This document shows positions 1-11,115 of a DNA stretch of 64,000 nucleotides, piece after piece. Positions within the stretch are counted from its first letter, which is position 1; every line of letters begins with the position of its first letter. A program made the translations under genes and the position numbers. Source of the DNA: Chelydra serpentina. Lineage: Eukaryota > Chordata > Testudines > Chelydridae. Location of the stretch: contig JBAIAC010000006.1 in assembly GCA_037349315.1 (NCBI GenBank), positions 11,877,501 to 11,941,500 of the forward strand, given 5' to 3'. The notes under the pieces were generated by a model that was not told the origin of the DNA, made no database searches, and saw only the letters and a list, made by a program, of their open reading frames with translations.

Positions 1-235
1 GAACTCAAAACTAAGGCTTTAAAACTGTGGCTTTAATTGTGCAAAGCACTTAAGCACGTGCTTTGCTTTAAGTACGTGAATAGTTCTAGTGACTTCATTG
101 AGATCTTCAGCGTGTGCTTAAGTGCTTTGCTGAATTGGGACCTAGCTGCTCCATAGGTAAGAACTCTGCTTATTCCAGAAATGGTGAGTGACTGAGCCAT
201 TTTCCATATTAATATTAATCTGTTGCTTTTTGTTT
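1..235. other. Non-coding, one low-copy-looking motif
   Basis: No gene is seen. The stretch holds a motif of the form 'aagcacgtgctt...aagtgctttgctgaat' that recurs in degenerate form near 21,960-22,000, so it is probably part of an old dispersed repeat. Confidence 0.4.
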
Positions 236-431
236 GAGAGGCAGCGCGGTCTAGTGACTCGAGTATGGGGCTAGGAGCCAACACCACCTCAATTCTAAGC
301 CAGCCTCTGATGTTGACTTGCTGGGTGGCTTTGAAAAAGCCACTTCACTTCTCTGTGACTCAGCTGCCATAGCCACAAACTGAGGTTGCTAGTACTTACC
401 TGCCCCCAGAGAGCTGTAGCGAGGGTTAAAG
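236..431 (+). repeat. MIR-like (CORE-SINE) copy
   Basis: The order is typical of MIR: a tRNA-like head ending in 'gcggtctagtgactcgagtatggggctagg', then a core reading 'cttcacttctctgtgactcag', then a tail with 'gtacttacctgcc'. It is old and diverged. The family name is inferred from these conserved words. Confidence 0.55.
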
Positions 432-1090
432 TTTTGAAAAGCAGGTGCCTACAGTTAAGTGTCTAAGTCAATACTTAGACGTCTAAATCAGTGACTTGAT
501 TTATTCTAAACGTATGGACAGCCCATGGGTTCCTGCTGGCTTCTACGGGAACTGCTGGGTGCTCAGTGCTTTTGAAAATCAAACCACTTATTTCAGAGAC
601 TACCCACTTTGGAAAATCATGATATAAATTGTTTAGGGAAAGATCTGCAAAGTCATCCAAGGGATTTAGATGCACAAGTACCGTCAAAGGCAATGGAACT
701 GTGCTCCTCAGTCCCTTAGAGGCTTTCAGAAAATCTCCTTCGTGATTGGAAATGACTTGACCTTTAGGCACTGCCTAAAATGTTGGGGCTGGATTCTGAT
801 CTCAGTGACGCCCGAGGAAATCCAGAGTAATACATGTGACAGTCTGATGGGTATGGCTGTGTCCACTTAGGAATTCCATTTTGTTTTGTGTGTCATTTAG
901 GATGGTAATCTTTTTTGTGGATTACAGCAGCCATCTTGTAGCAAAGACTTGACACCGAGGATGTGTTTACCCAGCAGCTGGAGAAGTAATTTCCAGTTCA
1001 GACAGAGGTACACACATTAACTTTGCTTGAGCTAGCATGTTAAACATAGCAGTGTGGCCACTTCAGGGAGAGCAGCAGGATATGAATATG
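432..1090. other. Non-coding, no gene seen
   Basis: Open frames here are short and have no recognisable composition or motif. The phrase 'gtgctcagtgcttttgaaaatcaaacc' near 560-590 resembles the palindromic cassette found inside MIR-like copies elsewhere in the window. Confidence 0.4.
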
Positions 1091-1096
1091 AATAAA

Positions 1097-1280
1097 TGGA
1101 GATATGCTTATCTCATAGAACTGGAAGGACCTTGAAAGGTCGAGTCCAGTTCCCTGCCTTCACTAGCAGGACCAAGTACAGATTTTTGCCCCAGATCCCT
1201 AAATGGCCCCCTCAAGGATTGAACTCATGACCTTGGGTTTAGCAAACCAATGCTCAAACCACTGAGCTATCCCTCCCCCC
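1097..1280 (-). repeat. tRNA-derived SINE (tortoise Pol III/Cry type)
   Basis: Read on the minus strand, the element begins with a tRNA-like head. An A-box-like 'tagctcagtggtttgagc' lies at 1252-1269 and a B-box-like 'gagttcaatcc' at 1216-1226. The body continues 'gggggccatttagggatct' and the tail ends in 'agttctatgagata'. The head is the same as that of the SINE at 17,504-17,680, but the tail differs. Spacing of the two boxes fits an internal Pol III promoter. It is a retroposon, not a functional tRNA gene. Confidence 0.8.
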
Positions 1281-1299
1281 AAGGGAAGGGGCTAGTCGC

Positions 1300-1460
1300 C
1301 TGGGTACACAGTGAGGGTCTCAGATGGGATTGTATTCAGCGTGCTGCCATGGCCACACTGCTATTTTCAGTGTGTTAGCTTGAACAAAGCTAGCATGGGT
1401 GTGTTTACCCTATCCGGAAATTACACCTCCAGTTGCAGTGTGGACGTATCCTCAGTGAGG
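1300..1460. repeat. Dispersed MITE-like repeat, copy 1
   Basis: The stretch includes 'ggccacactgctatttt', 'agctagcatgggtgtg' and 'aattacacctcc' followed by 'gtgtggacgta'. The same words in the same order occur at about 24,625-24,730, so this is a dispersed family. Its class is not certain. Confidence 0.5.
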
Positions 1461-2491
1461 CTTTGTCTGTGCGCGTGTAACCTTTCAGAAAGGAGACTAT
1501 TAAACAGGTTCTTGATGTTTGTGTTGCTGGGTAACATTTCCAGCAAGCTACATGACGTTTATACACCTAGGCGCACGTTTGCAGGTGACTGTGTGTCTTA
1601 CTTCTCATTATAATCCAATATAGAGATTTTTGCCACTTGTACTGGTTTAAAATGTGCCGATTTATTTCCAGACACATGCTGACAAACTGGTTCTATTCTA
1701 AACAAAGACCCCTGTGCCAGAAATGCCAAACCCATGGGAAAAAACGCAAAAATTGGGCTTGTTTTTGACTTAATTGGCTTGTGAGTTACTTGTTGGCTAG
1801 TTTTTGGCTTGTAGCTTGTTGCTTATAGCTTGTTGCTTTTTTTTTATCAGCTCCTGGCAAGCAGGGGAAAGGTGGGATAAGAGGGGGAGAGAGTCAGGTA
1901 TGCACAGTGGGCCCACCACAGTCCCAGACTGCATGCCAGGGGGATCTAGTCACACAAAGTGTTGGGGTTCTTAGGGATTGGCTTGTTTTGGCCTGGTTTT
2001 GAAATGGGATTAGCTTGATTGTTGGCTTATTGTGAAAGTCAGGGTGCTTATTTACTGCATGAAAGTTGGCAACTGTGTCCTGTGCTGATGCAATTGCTTG
2101 AAGGATTTCGCTCTGCGTGGTGCTTTGGACCCACACAAGGGCTGTACTCTGTATACAAAATATACAAACTAACTATGAAATAGGCTCAGAAATGAAACAG
2201 GATCTCTGAGTATAGCGAGGCCTTTTCAGAGAAGGTTTTCCCCTCTCCAGACCAGCTAGCTGAACTCCTAGAAACAGCCAAGTCCGTTCCAGGACGTTTG
2301 GTTATCAATGGCAGCAGACGTGGATGCACTGTAAATAAAGAGAAACAATTCAACCCCGTGCAGTGGGGCAGACCTATACGATTTGTTTCCTTTCATGTAT
2401 TTTTAGTGTGTGCACATCTCAGGGAGGAGGACAGGGTGTGGAAGTTTTTTTTGAATTGTCTCCTGCTTGTAGAAGTAGGAAGGTACAGAGG
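1461..2491. other. Non-coding; low-complexity 'ggcttg' stretch
   Basis: No gene is seen. Positions 1755-1845 are built from repeats of 'ggcttg/agcttgttgctt'. A related phrase, 'ggcttgttttggcctgg', follows at 1980-2000. This is probably a degenerate old repeat. Confidence 0.4.
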
Positions 2492-2499
2492 GTATAATT

Positions 2500-2935
2500 C
2501 AGGGGTGAGCCGCATGTGGCTCTTTTAGAGTTAAAGTGTAGCCCGTGGAACCCCTCATACCCCCCATTCTCCACCTACCAGACTGGGGGTAGGGAGGAGG
2601 TCAGGGTTTCTGCCTGTGGTGGCATGGTGGGGCTAGGGGCTTCAGCCCTACAGGAGGCACCTGCCGGGTTCGGGGCTTCAGTCCCACAGGGCATACCTGT
2701 TGGGGCTGGGGGCTTTAGTAGGAGCAGGGCTGAAGCCCCCACCCCCCAGCAGGTGCCTCCTGCAAGGCTGAAGCCCCCAAACCCCCCTCCCCACAGGACA
2801 GAAGACCCTAGCCCCACAACTCCGCTGCAGGGCTGAAGCTCCGAGCCCCAGCAAGTGCGCCCAGCTCTCGAACTTCTGAAGATTATAGTATGCAGCTCGG
2901 AGGGTCAGTAAGTTTGGCCACTATCATACCACCTA
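2500..2935. mobile_element. Non-autonomous hAT-like element, G+C-rich core
   Basis: The left end reads 'caggggtgagccgcatgtgg', a typical hAT-like CAGGGG terminus. The interior is G+C-rich with repeated 'ctgaagcccc' and 'aggtgcctcc' words. The right end is 'ggtcagtaagtttggccac', where a matching terminus has decayed. No clear TSD is seen. The open frames in it are by-products of composition. Confidence 0.5.
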
Positions 2936-2989
2936 GCTCTTATACACCACTTTTCACCAGTGGCTCTAAAAGCACTGTATAAAGGAAGT

Positions 2990-3075
2990 AAGTCTCATTA
3001 ACCCCATTTTACAGATGGGGAAGCTGAGGCAAAGGAAGATTAAGTGACTTGCTCAACATCATCCTAGTGTAGCAT
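2990..3075 (-). repeat. MIR-like 3' core fragment
   Basis: The phrase 'attttacagatggggaag' with 'ctgaggcaaagg...gacttgctcaa' is the reverse complement of the MIR core and tail. Confidence 0.55.
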
Positions 3076-3094
3076 CTAGGATCCCTAATCATGG

Positions 3095-3285
3095 GCCAGA
3101 ACCCCACTGTTCTAGGTGTTCTACAACCCCAGAACAAAAAGATGGGCCCTGCCCCAAGTCACTTTCAATCTAAGTATAAGAGAAAAGGTGGCTATCGACA
3201 GCTGGAGTAGAAGTGAACAATATTGGTCAGCATGACGGGCAGTGGTCCCAGGCCAGTGCTGTATTTACTAGGCCACTGTGAAAGA
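3095..3285. repeat. Ancient dispersed repeat ('gccctgcccc' type)
   Basis: Includes 'gaacaaaaagatgggccctg', 'caatctaagtataag' and 'aatattggtcagcatga'. Related segments occur near 15,190, 26,420, 32,515, 45,055, 53,040 and 63,925, usually ending in or beginning with ATT/AAT triplets. Confidence 0.5.
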
Positions 3286-3342
3286 TTAGCGGATGAGTGA
3301 CAAATTCGTGATGGCTAGTGATTATGCTAGGTGGAGTATGCA

Positions 3343-3660
3343 TTTCATAGATTTTAAGACCAGAGGGGACATTACAATTATCTAGTCTGACTTTCTACAT
3401 AACACAGGCCATAGAATTTCACCCAGTGATTCCTGAAGTGTGGATTATTCTTCTTCTGGACTAGCTAAGTGAATACTATCAAGTCCAATAACTTGTGGTT
3501 TAACTAGAGCATATTTCAGAAAGACACCCAGTCTCAATTTACAGCCTCCAAGTGAGGATGACTTTACTGCCTCCTTTGATAAGCTCTTCTGGTGGATAAT
3601 TAATTGTCCGCCTATTCCCTGTGTGAATGGATCTACTTTCCAACTTCTAGCCACTGGATT
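3343..3660 (-). mobile_element. Old CR1-like LINE 3' fragment
   Basis: The plus strand reads 'tagattttaagaccagaggg', then 'catagaatttcaccca', then 'agaaagacacccagtctcaa'. The same order recurs at 59,165-59,890, where it runs further into CR1-like sequence. I read it as the antisense 3' part of an old CR1 LINE. Confidence 0.55.
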
Positions 3661-4700
3661 TCACCCTGCCTCAGGGCATATTTGCATCACATTATGACAC
3701 TCCACCCTGTAGCTTCAGCCAAAAGGTTGTCTCTGTTTCCTTCAAATCAGAAACAGAAACCCAAATCAAAGAAGCATGTGAGACAGGCTGAAATTTCACC
3801 CCGCTACACACACTTGCTATCTTCTTCCTTAGGAACGGGGAGCCAATGGTTATCTCAGGCCTCCCCTACTCAGCTCCTGGCAGGTCCAGGGGGAACCACA
3901 CTGGTTATGGTGCTAAAGGTGAACAGAGCAGTTCTCCTATTATTAATTTACTGAGCATTTCAAATTCAGTGAGAACGATTCTGGTACATCGCACACACGC
4001 AAATGAACTGAAAGGTTTTTCTTTTTAAAAACTGTTGAGCTGAGGATTCACATGCAAGCGCATCATTTCAGTTTCTTCCTACGGTTTACATGAACTGTCG
4101 AGTGGATAAAAGCCACGATTGAGTTTCAACCAACCTGGACCAATATACAGCTTCTGGAGGAAACCATGTCAGAACTAAGTGATTTTGTTTGGTTTCCAGC
4201 CAAAACTAAACCAAACTTGGAGATTTGCAATGAGTTCCACTGTGAATTTTTGCTTTGTTTCAACCCTGAAGAGTAAAGTGAAACTGAGGAGGGTCAACCC
4301 ATCACTGGATGAATCTGAAAAAGGATCTTCACAAGCCCCTGTGAAGTAGCTCTACTTAACAGCCCATCTGAGCTAACTTATTGCAGGGATTTGTACCCAT
4401 CTCTCTTCCAGTCTGTAAATGAACAGGCTAAAGTGACAGCAACGTTTGCATGTAGTGACCTGCATGACTTCTAAGGTCTTGGCTTTGCTTAAGAGGCCAC
4501 AGACAATTCCATCAATTGTTTGGGTGATGCCTCTCATACCAAGTACTCCAGTGTGGCCCCATCAGCCTGGTATGTTCCCCATTTAGTGCCACAGTTCCAT
4601 GGGTGCTCCATGTGCCTGACAACAAAGACAATGGGAGGACAGACAACTGGCCCCCATGTGATACCGATCACTGTAAATGGAAGTCAAAGTATTAACACCC
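3661..4700. other. Non-coding, no gene seen
   Basis: Nothing recognisable was found in either strand. The small open frames here have no domain motifs. Confidence 0.4.
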
Positions 4701-4765
4701 CCCATATATAGCTATCTGCCTATCTATCCAACTGTCTGTCCATCAGTTTGCCTATCTGTCTACAT

Positions 4766-5930
4766 CAGCGGTCCCCAAACTGTGGAGCATGTCCCCATAG
4801 TGGGGCGCAGAGGAACATTCTGCGGGGGAGGGCGGGGGGCGGATGCAGTGGGGCCAGGGACAGCCACCATGGGAGGTAGAAAGGGAGTGTCACTCAGTCC
4901 TGCTCCACCCCCAGATCAGCTCTGCCCCCAGCCACAGCTCCGCTCTGATGCCTGCTCTGCCCCCAGCCTCGCTCTACCCTCATTCCCTTGCTGCCCCCAG
5001 CCCAGCTCTGCCTCCAGCCACAGCCCCACTGCTGAGGAAGCCTTGGCTGTGCAATAATGGAAGTGGGGGGGGGATGGCCAAATTCCGTTAGAATCATAGC
5101 GTCGTAGAATATCAGGGTTGGAAGAGACCTCAGAAGATTATCTAGTCCAACCCCCTGCTCAAAGCAGGATCAATCCCCAACTAAATCATCCCAGCCAGGG
5201 CTTTGCCAAGCCTGATCTTAAAAACCTCTAAGGAAGGAGATTCCACCACCTCCCTAGGTAACCCATTCCAGTGCTTCACCACCCTACTAGTGAAAAACTT
5301 TTTCCTAATATCCAACCTAAACCTCCTCCGTTGCAACTTGAGACCATTACTCCTTGTTCTGTCATCTGCTATCACTGAGAACAGTCTAGATCCATCCTCT
5401 TTGGAACCCCCTTTCAGGTAGTTGAAAGCATCTATCAAATCCCCCCTCATTCTTCTCTTCTGCAGACTAAATAACCCCAGTTTGCTCTGCCTCTCCTCAT
5501 AAGTCATGTGCTCCAGCCCCCTAATAATTTTTGTTGCCCTCTGCTGGACTCTCCCCAATTTGTCCACCTCCTTCTTGTAGTGTGGGGCCCAAAACTGGAC
5601 ACAGTACTCCAGATGAGCCTCACCAATGCCAAATAGAGGGGAATGATCACGTCCCTCAATCTGCTGGCAATGCTCCTACTTATACAGCCCAAAATGGTGT
5701 TAGCCTTCTTGGCAACAAGGGCACACTATTGACTCATATCCAGCTTCTCATCCACTGTAACCCATAGGTCTTTTTCTGCAGAACTGCTGCCTAGCCACTC
5801 GGTCCCTCGTCTGTAGCAGTGCATGGGATTCTTCTGTCCTAAGTGCAGGACTCTGCACTTGTCCTTGTTGAACCTCATCAGATTTCTTACTGATAGCAGA
5901 GGGCTGACTGAAAAAGTTTGAGCATGACTG
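4766..5930. mobile_element. hAT-like element with a CR1 insert
   Basis: The left end reads 'cagcggtccccaaactgtgg' and the right end 'agtttgagcatgactg', imperfect inverse copies of each other. The flanks are 'gtctacat' (4758-4765) and 'atctacat' (5931-5938), an 8-bp TSD with one change. G+C-rich sequence fills 4800-5070. Most of the remainder is a CR1 3' end, so the CR1 must have landed in this element. Confidence 0.7.
5091..5890 (-). mobile_element. CR1 LINE, 5'-truncated 3' end with ORF2 remnant
   Basis: On the minus strand this encodes the C-terminus of a CR1 ORF2 protein, open at 5181-5567. It carries the motifs [30 protein letters not shown], and [19 protein letters not shown]. Upstream coding sequence continues in a second frame at 5504-5692, showing at least one frameshift. 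After the stop comes the short CR1 3' UTR, ending in TTCTAYG-type octamers (5091-5115 as read in reverse). The copy lacks the reverse transcriptase and endonuclease domains, as is usual for CR1. It sits inside the hAT-like element at 4766-5930. Confidence 0.9.
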
Positions 5931-5939
5931 ATCTACATA

Positions 5940-7080
5940 CTGATATTGTGCCCATCACAGTGGTACCTGGATGCATTTCTCCCACTAAAGTCACTAGCTT
6001 TGTATATCTCATATTTTCTACCTCTTGTATTTTTGTTTTCAACTCCTTCCCCAAATACTACCTGCCTTTCACGCCCCCTGCTTTGTGTAATCAGGCCCCC
6101 TGGGGCCTCACGATCTTGGAGTTCCCCTGTATATATCATTTTATTTCACTTATTTTTAGAAGACAGTTTGACCACAAGGCAGAATTTTCCAAGCACCCAC
6201 CGACAAAAGAGCAAAATGAAAGGAGACAAGATTATTCCCATACAACTGTTCATGGCAACACAGAGTGCATTTCACTGCAGCGGTGACACAGGCCTTTCTA
6301 GCTGTCATCTGATTAAACATTAGTTATACTGCAAATCATATTGCCTAATGAGAAAATTATTCTAAATTGCCCCTAGGGATGGTTGCGATTAAACTATTTG
6401 CCTCCACTTCCTTTACTAAATTAAAATAAAAGAAAACAGAAAATCTGGAAAGCAGTCCTAATAATGACTTGGTAAGGTTTCTGAATTCCTAGAAATTTTG
6501 CTTTTGCTTTTGCTACTAAACCAGTTGATTGGAGATATTTTCATGCTGCAATTTGAAGCCAAATCTATGATGAGATGGGGATGCTTTTTTAGGGGATGTA
6601 TCAAGCTGGAATTGCTGTGTTGTCAACCAGACCAAATTCCTGATCCGCTTTAATTGTATGCATACCCACAGGTGTCATTAAAGCTTCCCCTTCCATTGAT
6701 GAGCTTCATCAAGGCATCAGACGTCTGTTTCTTAAAAAGAGCTGCATTTCATAGACACAAATATATGGAGTTTCATTCAGACTCTTTATTTAAACTCTAA
6801 TTCTTTTGGATTTTGTATGAATAAATAAGGGCCATGTCATTGAAATGCAATCCAGTTTTGCTGTTGATCATTTTCCAAAGCGAGAAAACAACATGTCATT
6901 TATGCTTCTTTTGGACTTTTTTAACTTATCAAGGGTAAAACAGGGTTCCATTGAATTTGTGTGTGCGTGTGTTCCTGACCGTGTATGAATATAAACAGAT
7001 CAATGACAGTGAATAATATATGTGAATATGTTTTTATATGTGGGTGTCTACAGTTGCCTGAGTGCATATATGCAAACTGT
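5940..7080. other. Non-coding, A+T-rich, no gene seen
   Basis: Single-copy-looking DNA. Open frames near 5918-6323 overlap each other, lack motifs, and are not supported. A short 'gtgtgtgcgtgtg' run lies near 6960. Confidence 0.4.
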
Positions 7081-7081
7081 A

Positions 7082-7137
7082 TGGGGCCAGATCCTCTACT
7101 GGTGTAGTGGCGTAGCTCAATTTAAGTTAATCTATAT
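7082..7137. repeat. Short repeat interrupted by the hAT transposon
   Basis: The phrase 'ggggccagatcctctactgg' is half of a palindromic repeat. Related pieces are at 12,956-13,013 and 32,233-32,280. The last eight bases (7130-7137, 'atctatat') are the left TSD of the adjacent transposon. Confidence 0.5.
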
Positions 7138-9726
7138 CAGGGGTCGGCAACCTTTCAGAAGTGGTGTGCCAAGTCTTCATTTATTCACTCTAATTTAAGG
7201 TTTCGCGTGCCAGTAATAAATGTTAATGTTTTTAGAAGGTCTCTCTCTCTAAGTCTAAATTACATAACTAAACGATGGTTGTATGTAAAGTAAATAAGAT
7301 TTTTAAAATGTTTAAGAAGCTTAATTTAAAATTAAATTAAAATGCAGGTCTTATCAGTTTAGTGTGATCCTTGCCCTTGCTGAGTTTTCCAATGTCTGGC
7401 ACGTATTTGAATACTTTAAGCTGCACACAGGCTTCTGAGTGATCGGTTGTTAACTGGTTCCAAGAGGGACAAAGGACAGATTTCATGTGTGAAAAATACC
7501 TGTTCACGCAGGTATGTGGATCCAAATGCTGAACGCATTGCAAACGCAATTGTCTTCAAACAGTTAAATTTCACTGGCAGGGAGTTCCAGCAGGTCAGAA
7601 TAGAGGCCCCATGATCACTCTTGGTAGCTTCAAGCGCACTCCGCAGATCTCCAAACTTTGATGCCCACAATTCTGAGCTTTTTAACTGAATGAGCTGCAT
7701 TTCGAAATCTTCAACACCCATCCACTGAAATACAGACAAATCCAAATCGCTTTCATTGAAGTTTTCAGGTTTAATGAGAAAAGAAGTATTGGGCCAAATT
7801 GCTGGAAATCTTGAAATCTGTCAGAAAATTCTGATTCCAGTTCTTGCATGTACATTCCAATCTCAGACACTGACAGTGCAATGTGTCGATAGCTCTTTTA
7901 TGTGTTGGAAGAAGCGAAAAGTCAAAGTTCGAATATCCCGAGAAAAAACAGGTAGTTTTACAACAAATGCCTTCCAGGTTTCATAAAGATCCAGAACCGT
8001 TTGCCCTGCACCCTGGAGACAGAGGTTGAGTTCGTTTAGGTGAGTGATGAGGTCAGTTAGAAACATGAGTTTACACAGCTATTTGTCATCATCCAGTTCA
8101 GGGTAGTTTTCTCCTTTTTCCGACAAAAAGGCCTTGATTGCATCAAAACAGTTTACCAAGTGCACCAAAATCTTGCCACGGCTTAGCCACCGAATGTTGC
8201 TGTGAAGTGGAATGTCACTATAAGCACTGTCCATCTCTTCTAGCAGTGCTTGAAACTGTCTGTGAGTCAAAGCAGATCGAGCAACAAGGACATTCACAAT
8301 TCGCACCACTGTAGTCATCACATTATTAAGCTCTGAATTAGAAATTTTAGCACACAGGTTTTCTTGATGGATGATACAGTGAAATTTGACTGTCAGGTGG
8401 CCAATTTGATCTTCAAGTAACTTTACAAATCCCTTCTGTTTTCCGACCATGGCAGGCACACCATCTGTTGACACACAAAATATATTTGTGATGTCAACTC
8501 CTCGTTCTTCAAAATGGTTTACAAAACTTTCCACTATATCTTCCCCCTTTGTTGTGCCATGCAGGGGTTTTAGGCAACAAAGTTCCTCTTGGATTTCATC
8601 GGAAGCACAATATCTTGCAACAGCTGCCAAACGTGGAACATTGTTTATATCCACGCTCTCATCAACTGCAATGCTAAACACTGCTGTGTCTTCTAATGCA
8701 GTCGTCTGCTTTTCGTTAATGTTTTCTGACATTTCGCTTATGCATCTCTCAACTTTTCGGGCAGAGCCAGGCAGTTCTTTTATTCGAGATATGACCGTAT
8801 CTTTATTTGGCAAATTATTGAACAAACCTCTGAACTGCTGAGAAAAACTTCTTTTATATATTCCCCACCTGTAAACGGCTTTCCATTTTTTTTGCAATGC
8901 ACTGTGCAATCTTGTAACTTCCTTCTGTAGCTTGATTTTTACTTACACTTAAGCATTTAAAAACACTGCTTTGCATCTCATATCCTGCTACTGCCTTTTT
9001 GATCGATTCAGTCTTGTCTGCTTTGTCAAGAAAGGTTTTCTCATGCTTCGTTTCAAAATGTCTTCGAACACTTGATGTGCAACAAACAACACTTTCACAA
9101 CAGAAAGCGCAAAGAGCACAATCCTTCTTTTGAATAAATCCAAATGTGTCTGTTCAAGAAGGCTAAATGAACGGACATCTAACTTTGCTTTCTTAGGAGC
9201 TGACATTTTGTCAGATGTTCCCCTCAACTCTCACTGGAAAAGAAATGGCGACAGAGGGCATGCACAACGTCAAGCGCAGTGCCCTGTTCCACATGGCCTG
9301 ATATAAGCAGCAAATTAGGACTTTAAAATATCCCAGTGGTGCTAGAACAATTTTTAAGGTAGGTATGCTGTGCTGCACCCCCACTTGCCCGTCTGCACCC
9401 CTCACTGCCCCAGGCTGGGGCCAGTGGGCCACAGCTGGGGCCGGCTACAGAGCGCTGGGCAGAGGCCAGGAGCAGAGCCCCAGGCCGGTGGCCAGTATCC
9501 CAGGCCAGCAGCGGGCTGAGCAGGGCCAGCAGCCAGGACCCCAGCTGGCAGGGGGCTGGCGGATGGAACCCCAGGCCGGCAGCTGAGCCCCTGGGACCAG
9601 TGGCTGGTGGCGGGATCACGGCTGGCAACGGGCTGACATACGGAACCCCAGGCCGGCAGCAGAGTGCCACTGAAAGTCAGCTCATGTGCCGCCTTTGGCA
9701 CGCGTGCCACAGGTTGCCGACCCCTG
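7138..9726 (-). mobile_element. hAT DNA transposon, nearly full length
   Basis: The ends are 'caggggtcggcaacctttca' and its near-inverse 'ggcacgcgtgccacaggttgccgacccctg' (terminal part), giving TIRs of about 16-18 bp. The flanks are 'atctatat' (7130-7137) and 'atctaaat' (9727-9734), an 8-bp TSD with one mismatch. The element carries a broken transposase gene on the minus strand and a G+C-rich segment at about 9360-9650 built from 'ccccaggccggcagc' repeats. TIR sequence, TSD length and transposase all agree on the hAT superfamily. The size, 2589 bp, is close to that of an autonomous element. Confidence 0.93.
7337..9227 (-). pseudogene. hAT transposase, disrupted
   Basis: The coding relic runs leftward from a start at about 9206 (MSAPKKAKLDVRSF). 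The next part is frameshifted. In the other frame a BED-type zinc finger can be seen, with C-x2-C at about 9109-9123 and H-x4-H at 9043-9060. The long open part, 8079-8909, holds the catalytic region: FSIAVDESVDINN contains the first acidic residue, STDGVPAMVG follows, and CIIHQENLCAK is the conserved His-rich segment. An in-frame TAG at 8079-8081 stops it, where related elements usually have Trp. The frame continues at 7863-8066, is shifted near 7870, and the C-terminal hAT dimerisation region appears at 7416-7745, again shifted near 7500. Several independent breaks mean no functional product. It resembles the transposases from which vertebrate ZBED/GTF2IRD2-like genes arose; that relation is from family knowledge. 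Confidence 0.9.
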
Positions 9727-9734
9727 ATCTAAAT

Positions 9735-10067
9735 GATAACAGAATGTTAATGTTCAGCGAGAGTTTACTTTATGCACAGAAAAGCAAGGAAATGCCAAAG
9801 TTAAAGTTGCATGTGCAACCTTAATTCCGTTCCCTTTGGTGTGCATGCCTCATGAGAGAGTTATTAATGACATAATCACATGCTAGACCTTAAATAGCAC
9901 AATATATTACAAAAATATTTCTGCTCCTTTAGATAGGGTATGGCTGTGTAATAGTGTTGTGTACTGCTGTACTAACTATTATGTTTATGTCAGATAGACA
10001 TGAAAGACCACGAAAGGCATTAATGACAACATGCAGAGTAAATTCGTTTATGTAAAACAAGATGTGC
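9735..10067. other. Non-coding, no gene seen
   Basis: A+T-rich, single-copy-looking sequence with no recognisable feature. Confidence 0.4.
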
Positions 10068-10075
10068 AGAGAGAA

Positions 10076-10197
10076 TAGGGTGACCAGATGTCCCAATTTT
10101 ATAGGGACAGTCTTGATATTTGGGGCTTTTTCTTATATAGACGCCTATTGCCCCCAACCCCATTCCGATTTTTCACACTTGCTATCTGGTCACCCTA
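10076..10197. mobile_element. hAT MITE, TAGGGTGACC family, copy 1
   Basis: It starts 'tagggtgaccagatgtccca' and ends 'gctatctggtcaccctaa' (element ends at the first A after CCCT). The flanks are 'agagagaa' (10,068-10,075) and 'agagagag' (10,198-10,205), an 8-bp TSD with one change. No coding capacity. Confidence 0.85.
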
Positions 10198-10205
10198 AGA
10201 GAGAG

Positions 10206-10900
10206 TCCATGAAAGTTGCTTATATTATGTACAAGGTGCACAGTAAACAAGGCAAAGGATCACTGAGCACCATGCAGTACCAATAATAAATGAAGCCAGG
10301 GCTTCTGTTCTGTGGGTGCAGGGTGCTCACCTTAAGAGATCTCCAGCTGCACTCTCCTGCATAATACACCCTGACCTCCCTTCAGCTCATTGCTTTAAAA
10401 GTGCTGCTGTTATAGTTAAAATTTACTGAGCATGTATAAAGTGTGGTTTTTGAAGTCTCCTAAGCTAACCTAATCATAACATGCTTTTCACTGGAGCTTT
10501 CAAAAGCACTTCTTCTCAGCGAGGGCTATTTCTCTGTCAAACAACAGCTTCCTACACCCAGCCATTTCAGCTCTAAAGCTATTCAGAATGTGGAGCAAGA
10601 ATGTTTTCCTCTGTTTTTGAACATCTTGGCTTAGGTGTGGAACACATCAGCCCAGTAAGGGAAATTTTGGGATAGTTATCAGCAACTCAGAGCAGGGCTT
10701 TCGAATCGAATGCTTAGGCAACTTTTAACTTTAGCTGTCACTAGCAATCAAGTCATAAGACAGTGGTCACCATTGAAACGTCAGCATTCTACTATTTGGC
10801 ATATTGTGATATTTCTCTGTACTTAGAATAAGAAATGACTTAATAGTCTAGTTAATACTTAGTCCTGCCTCAGGGAAAGGGACTGGACCAGGAATGGCAG
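10206..10900. other. Non-coding, no gene seen
   Basis: No repeat, RNA gene or coding feature recognised. Confidence 0.4.
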
Positions 10901-10904
10901 AAGC

Positions 10905-11115
10905 TTCCTAAAAGTGAGGGGAGTCACCAGCACCCGAACTGTGGCTCCACCCCCATGCTGCCCTTCTCCCTGAGATCCCACCCCTCACCCAAGACCCCAC
11001 CGCCCACCCCTTCCCCCGGGGCCCTGCCCTCGCACCAGCCCTTCTCCCTGAGCCCCCACCTTCACGCTGCTCCTTCCCCCAAGGCCCTGCTACCATGCCA
11101 TCTCTTCCCCAAACA
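10905..11115. repeat. C-rich dispersed repeat fragment
   Basis: Strongly C-rich on the plus strand with imperfect repeats of 'ccttctccctgagcccccacc'-type units. Similar composition is found inside other non-autonomous elements here. Reading frames on both strands are artefacts of composition. Confidence 0.4.

Noticed and set aside
8449..8841. 130-codon plus frame
   Set aside because: It is antisense to the hAT transposase, whose minus-strand frame carries clear family motifs.
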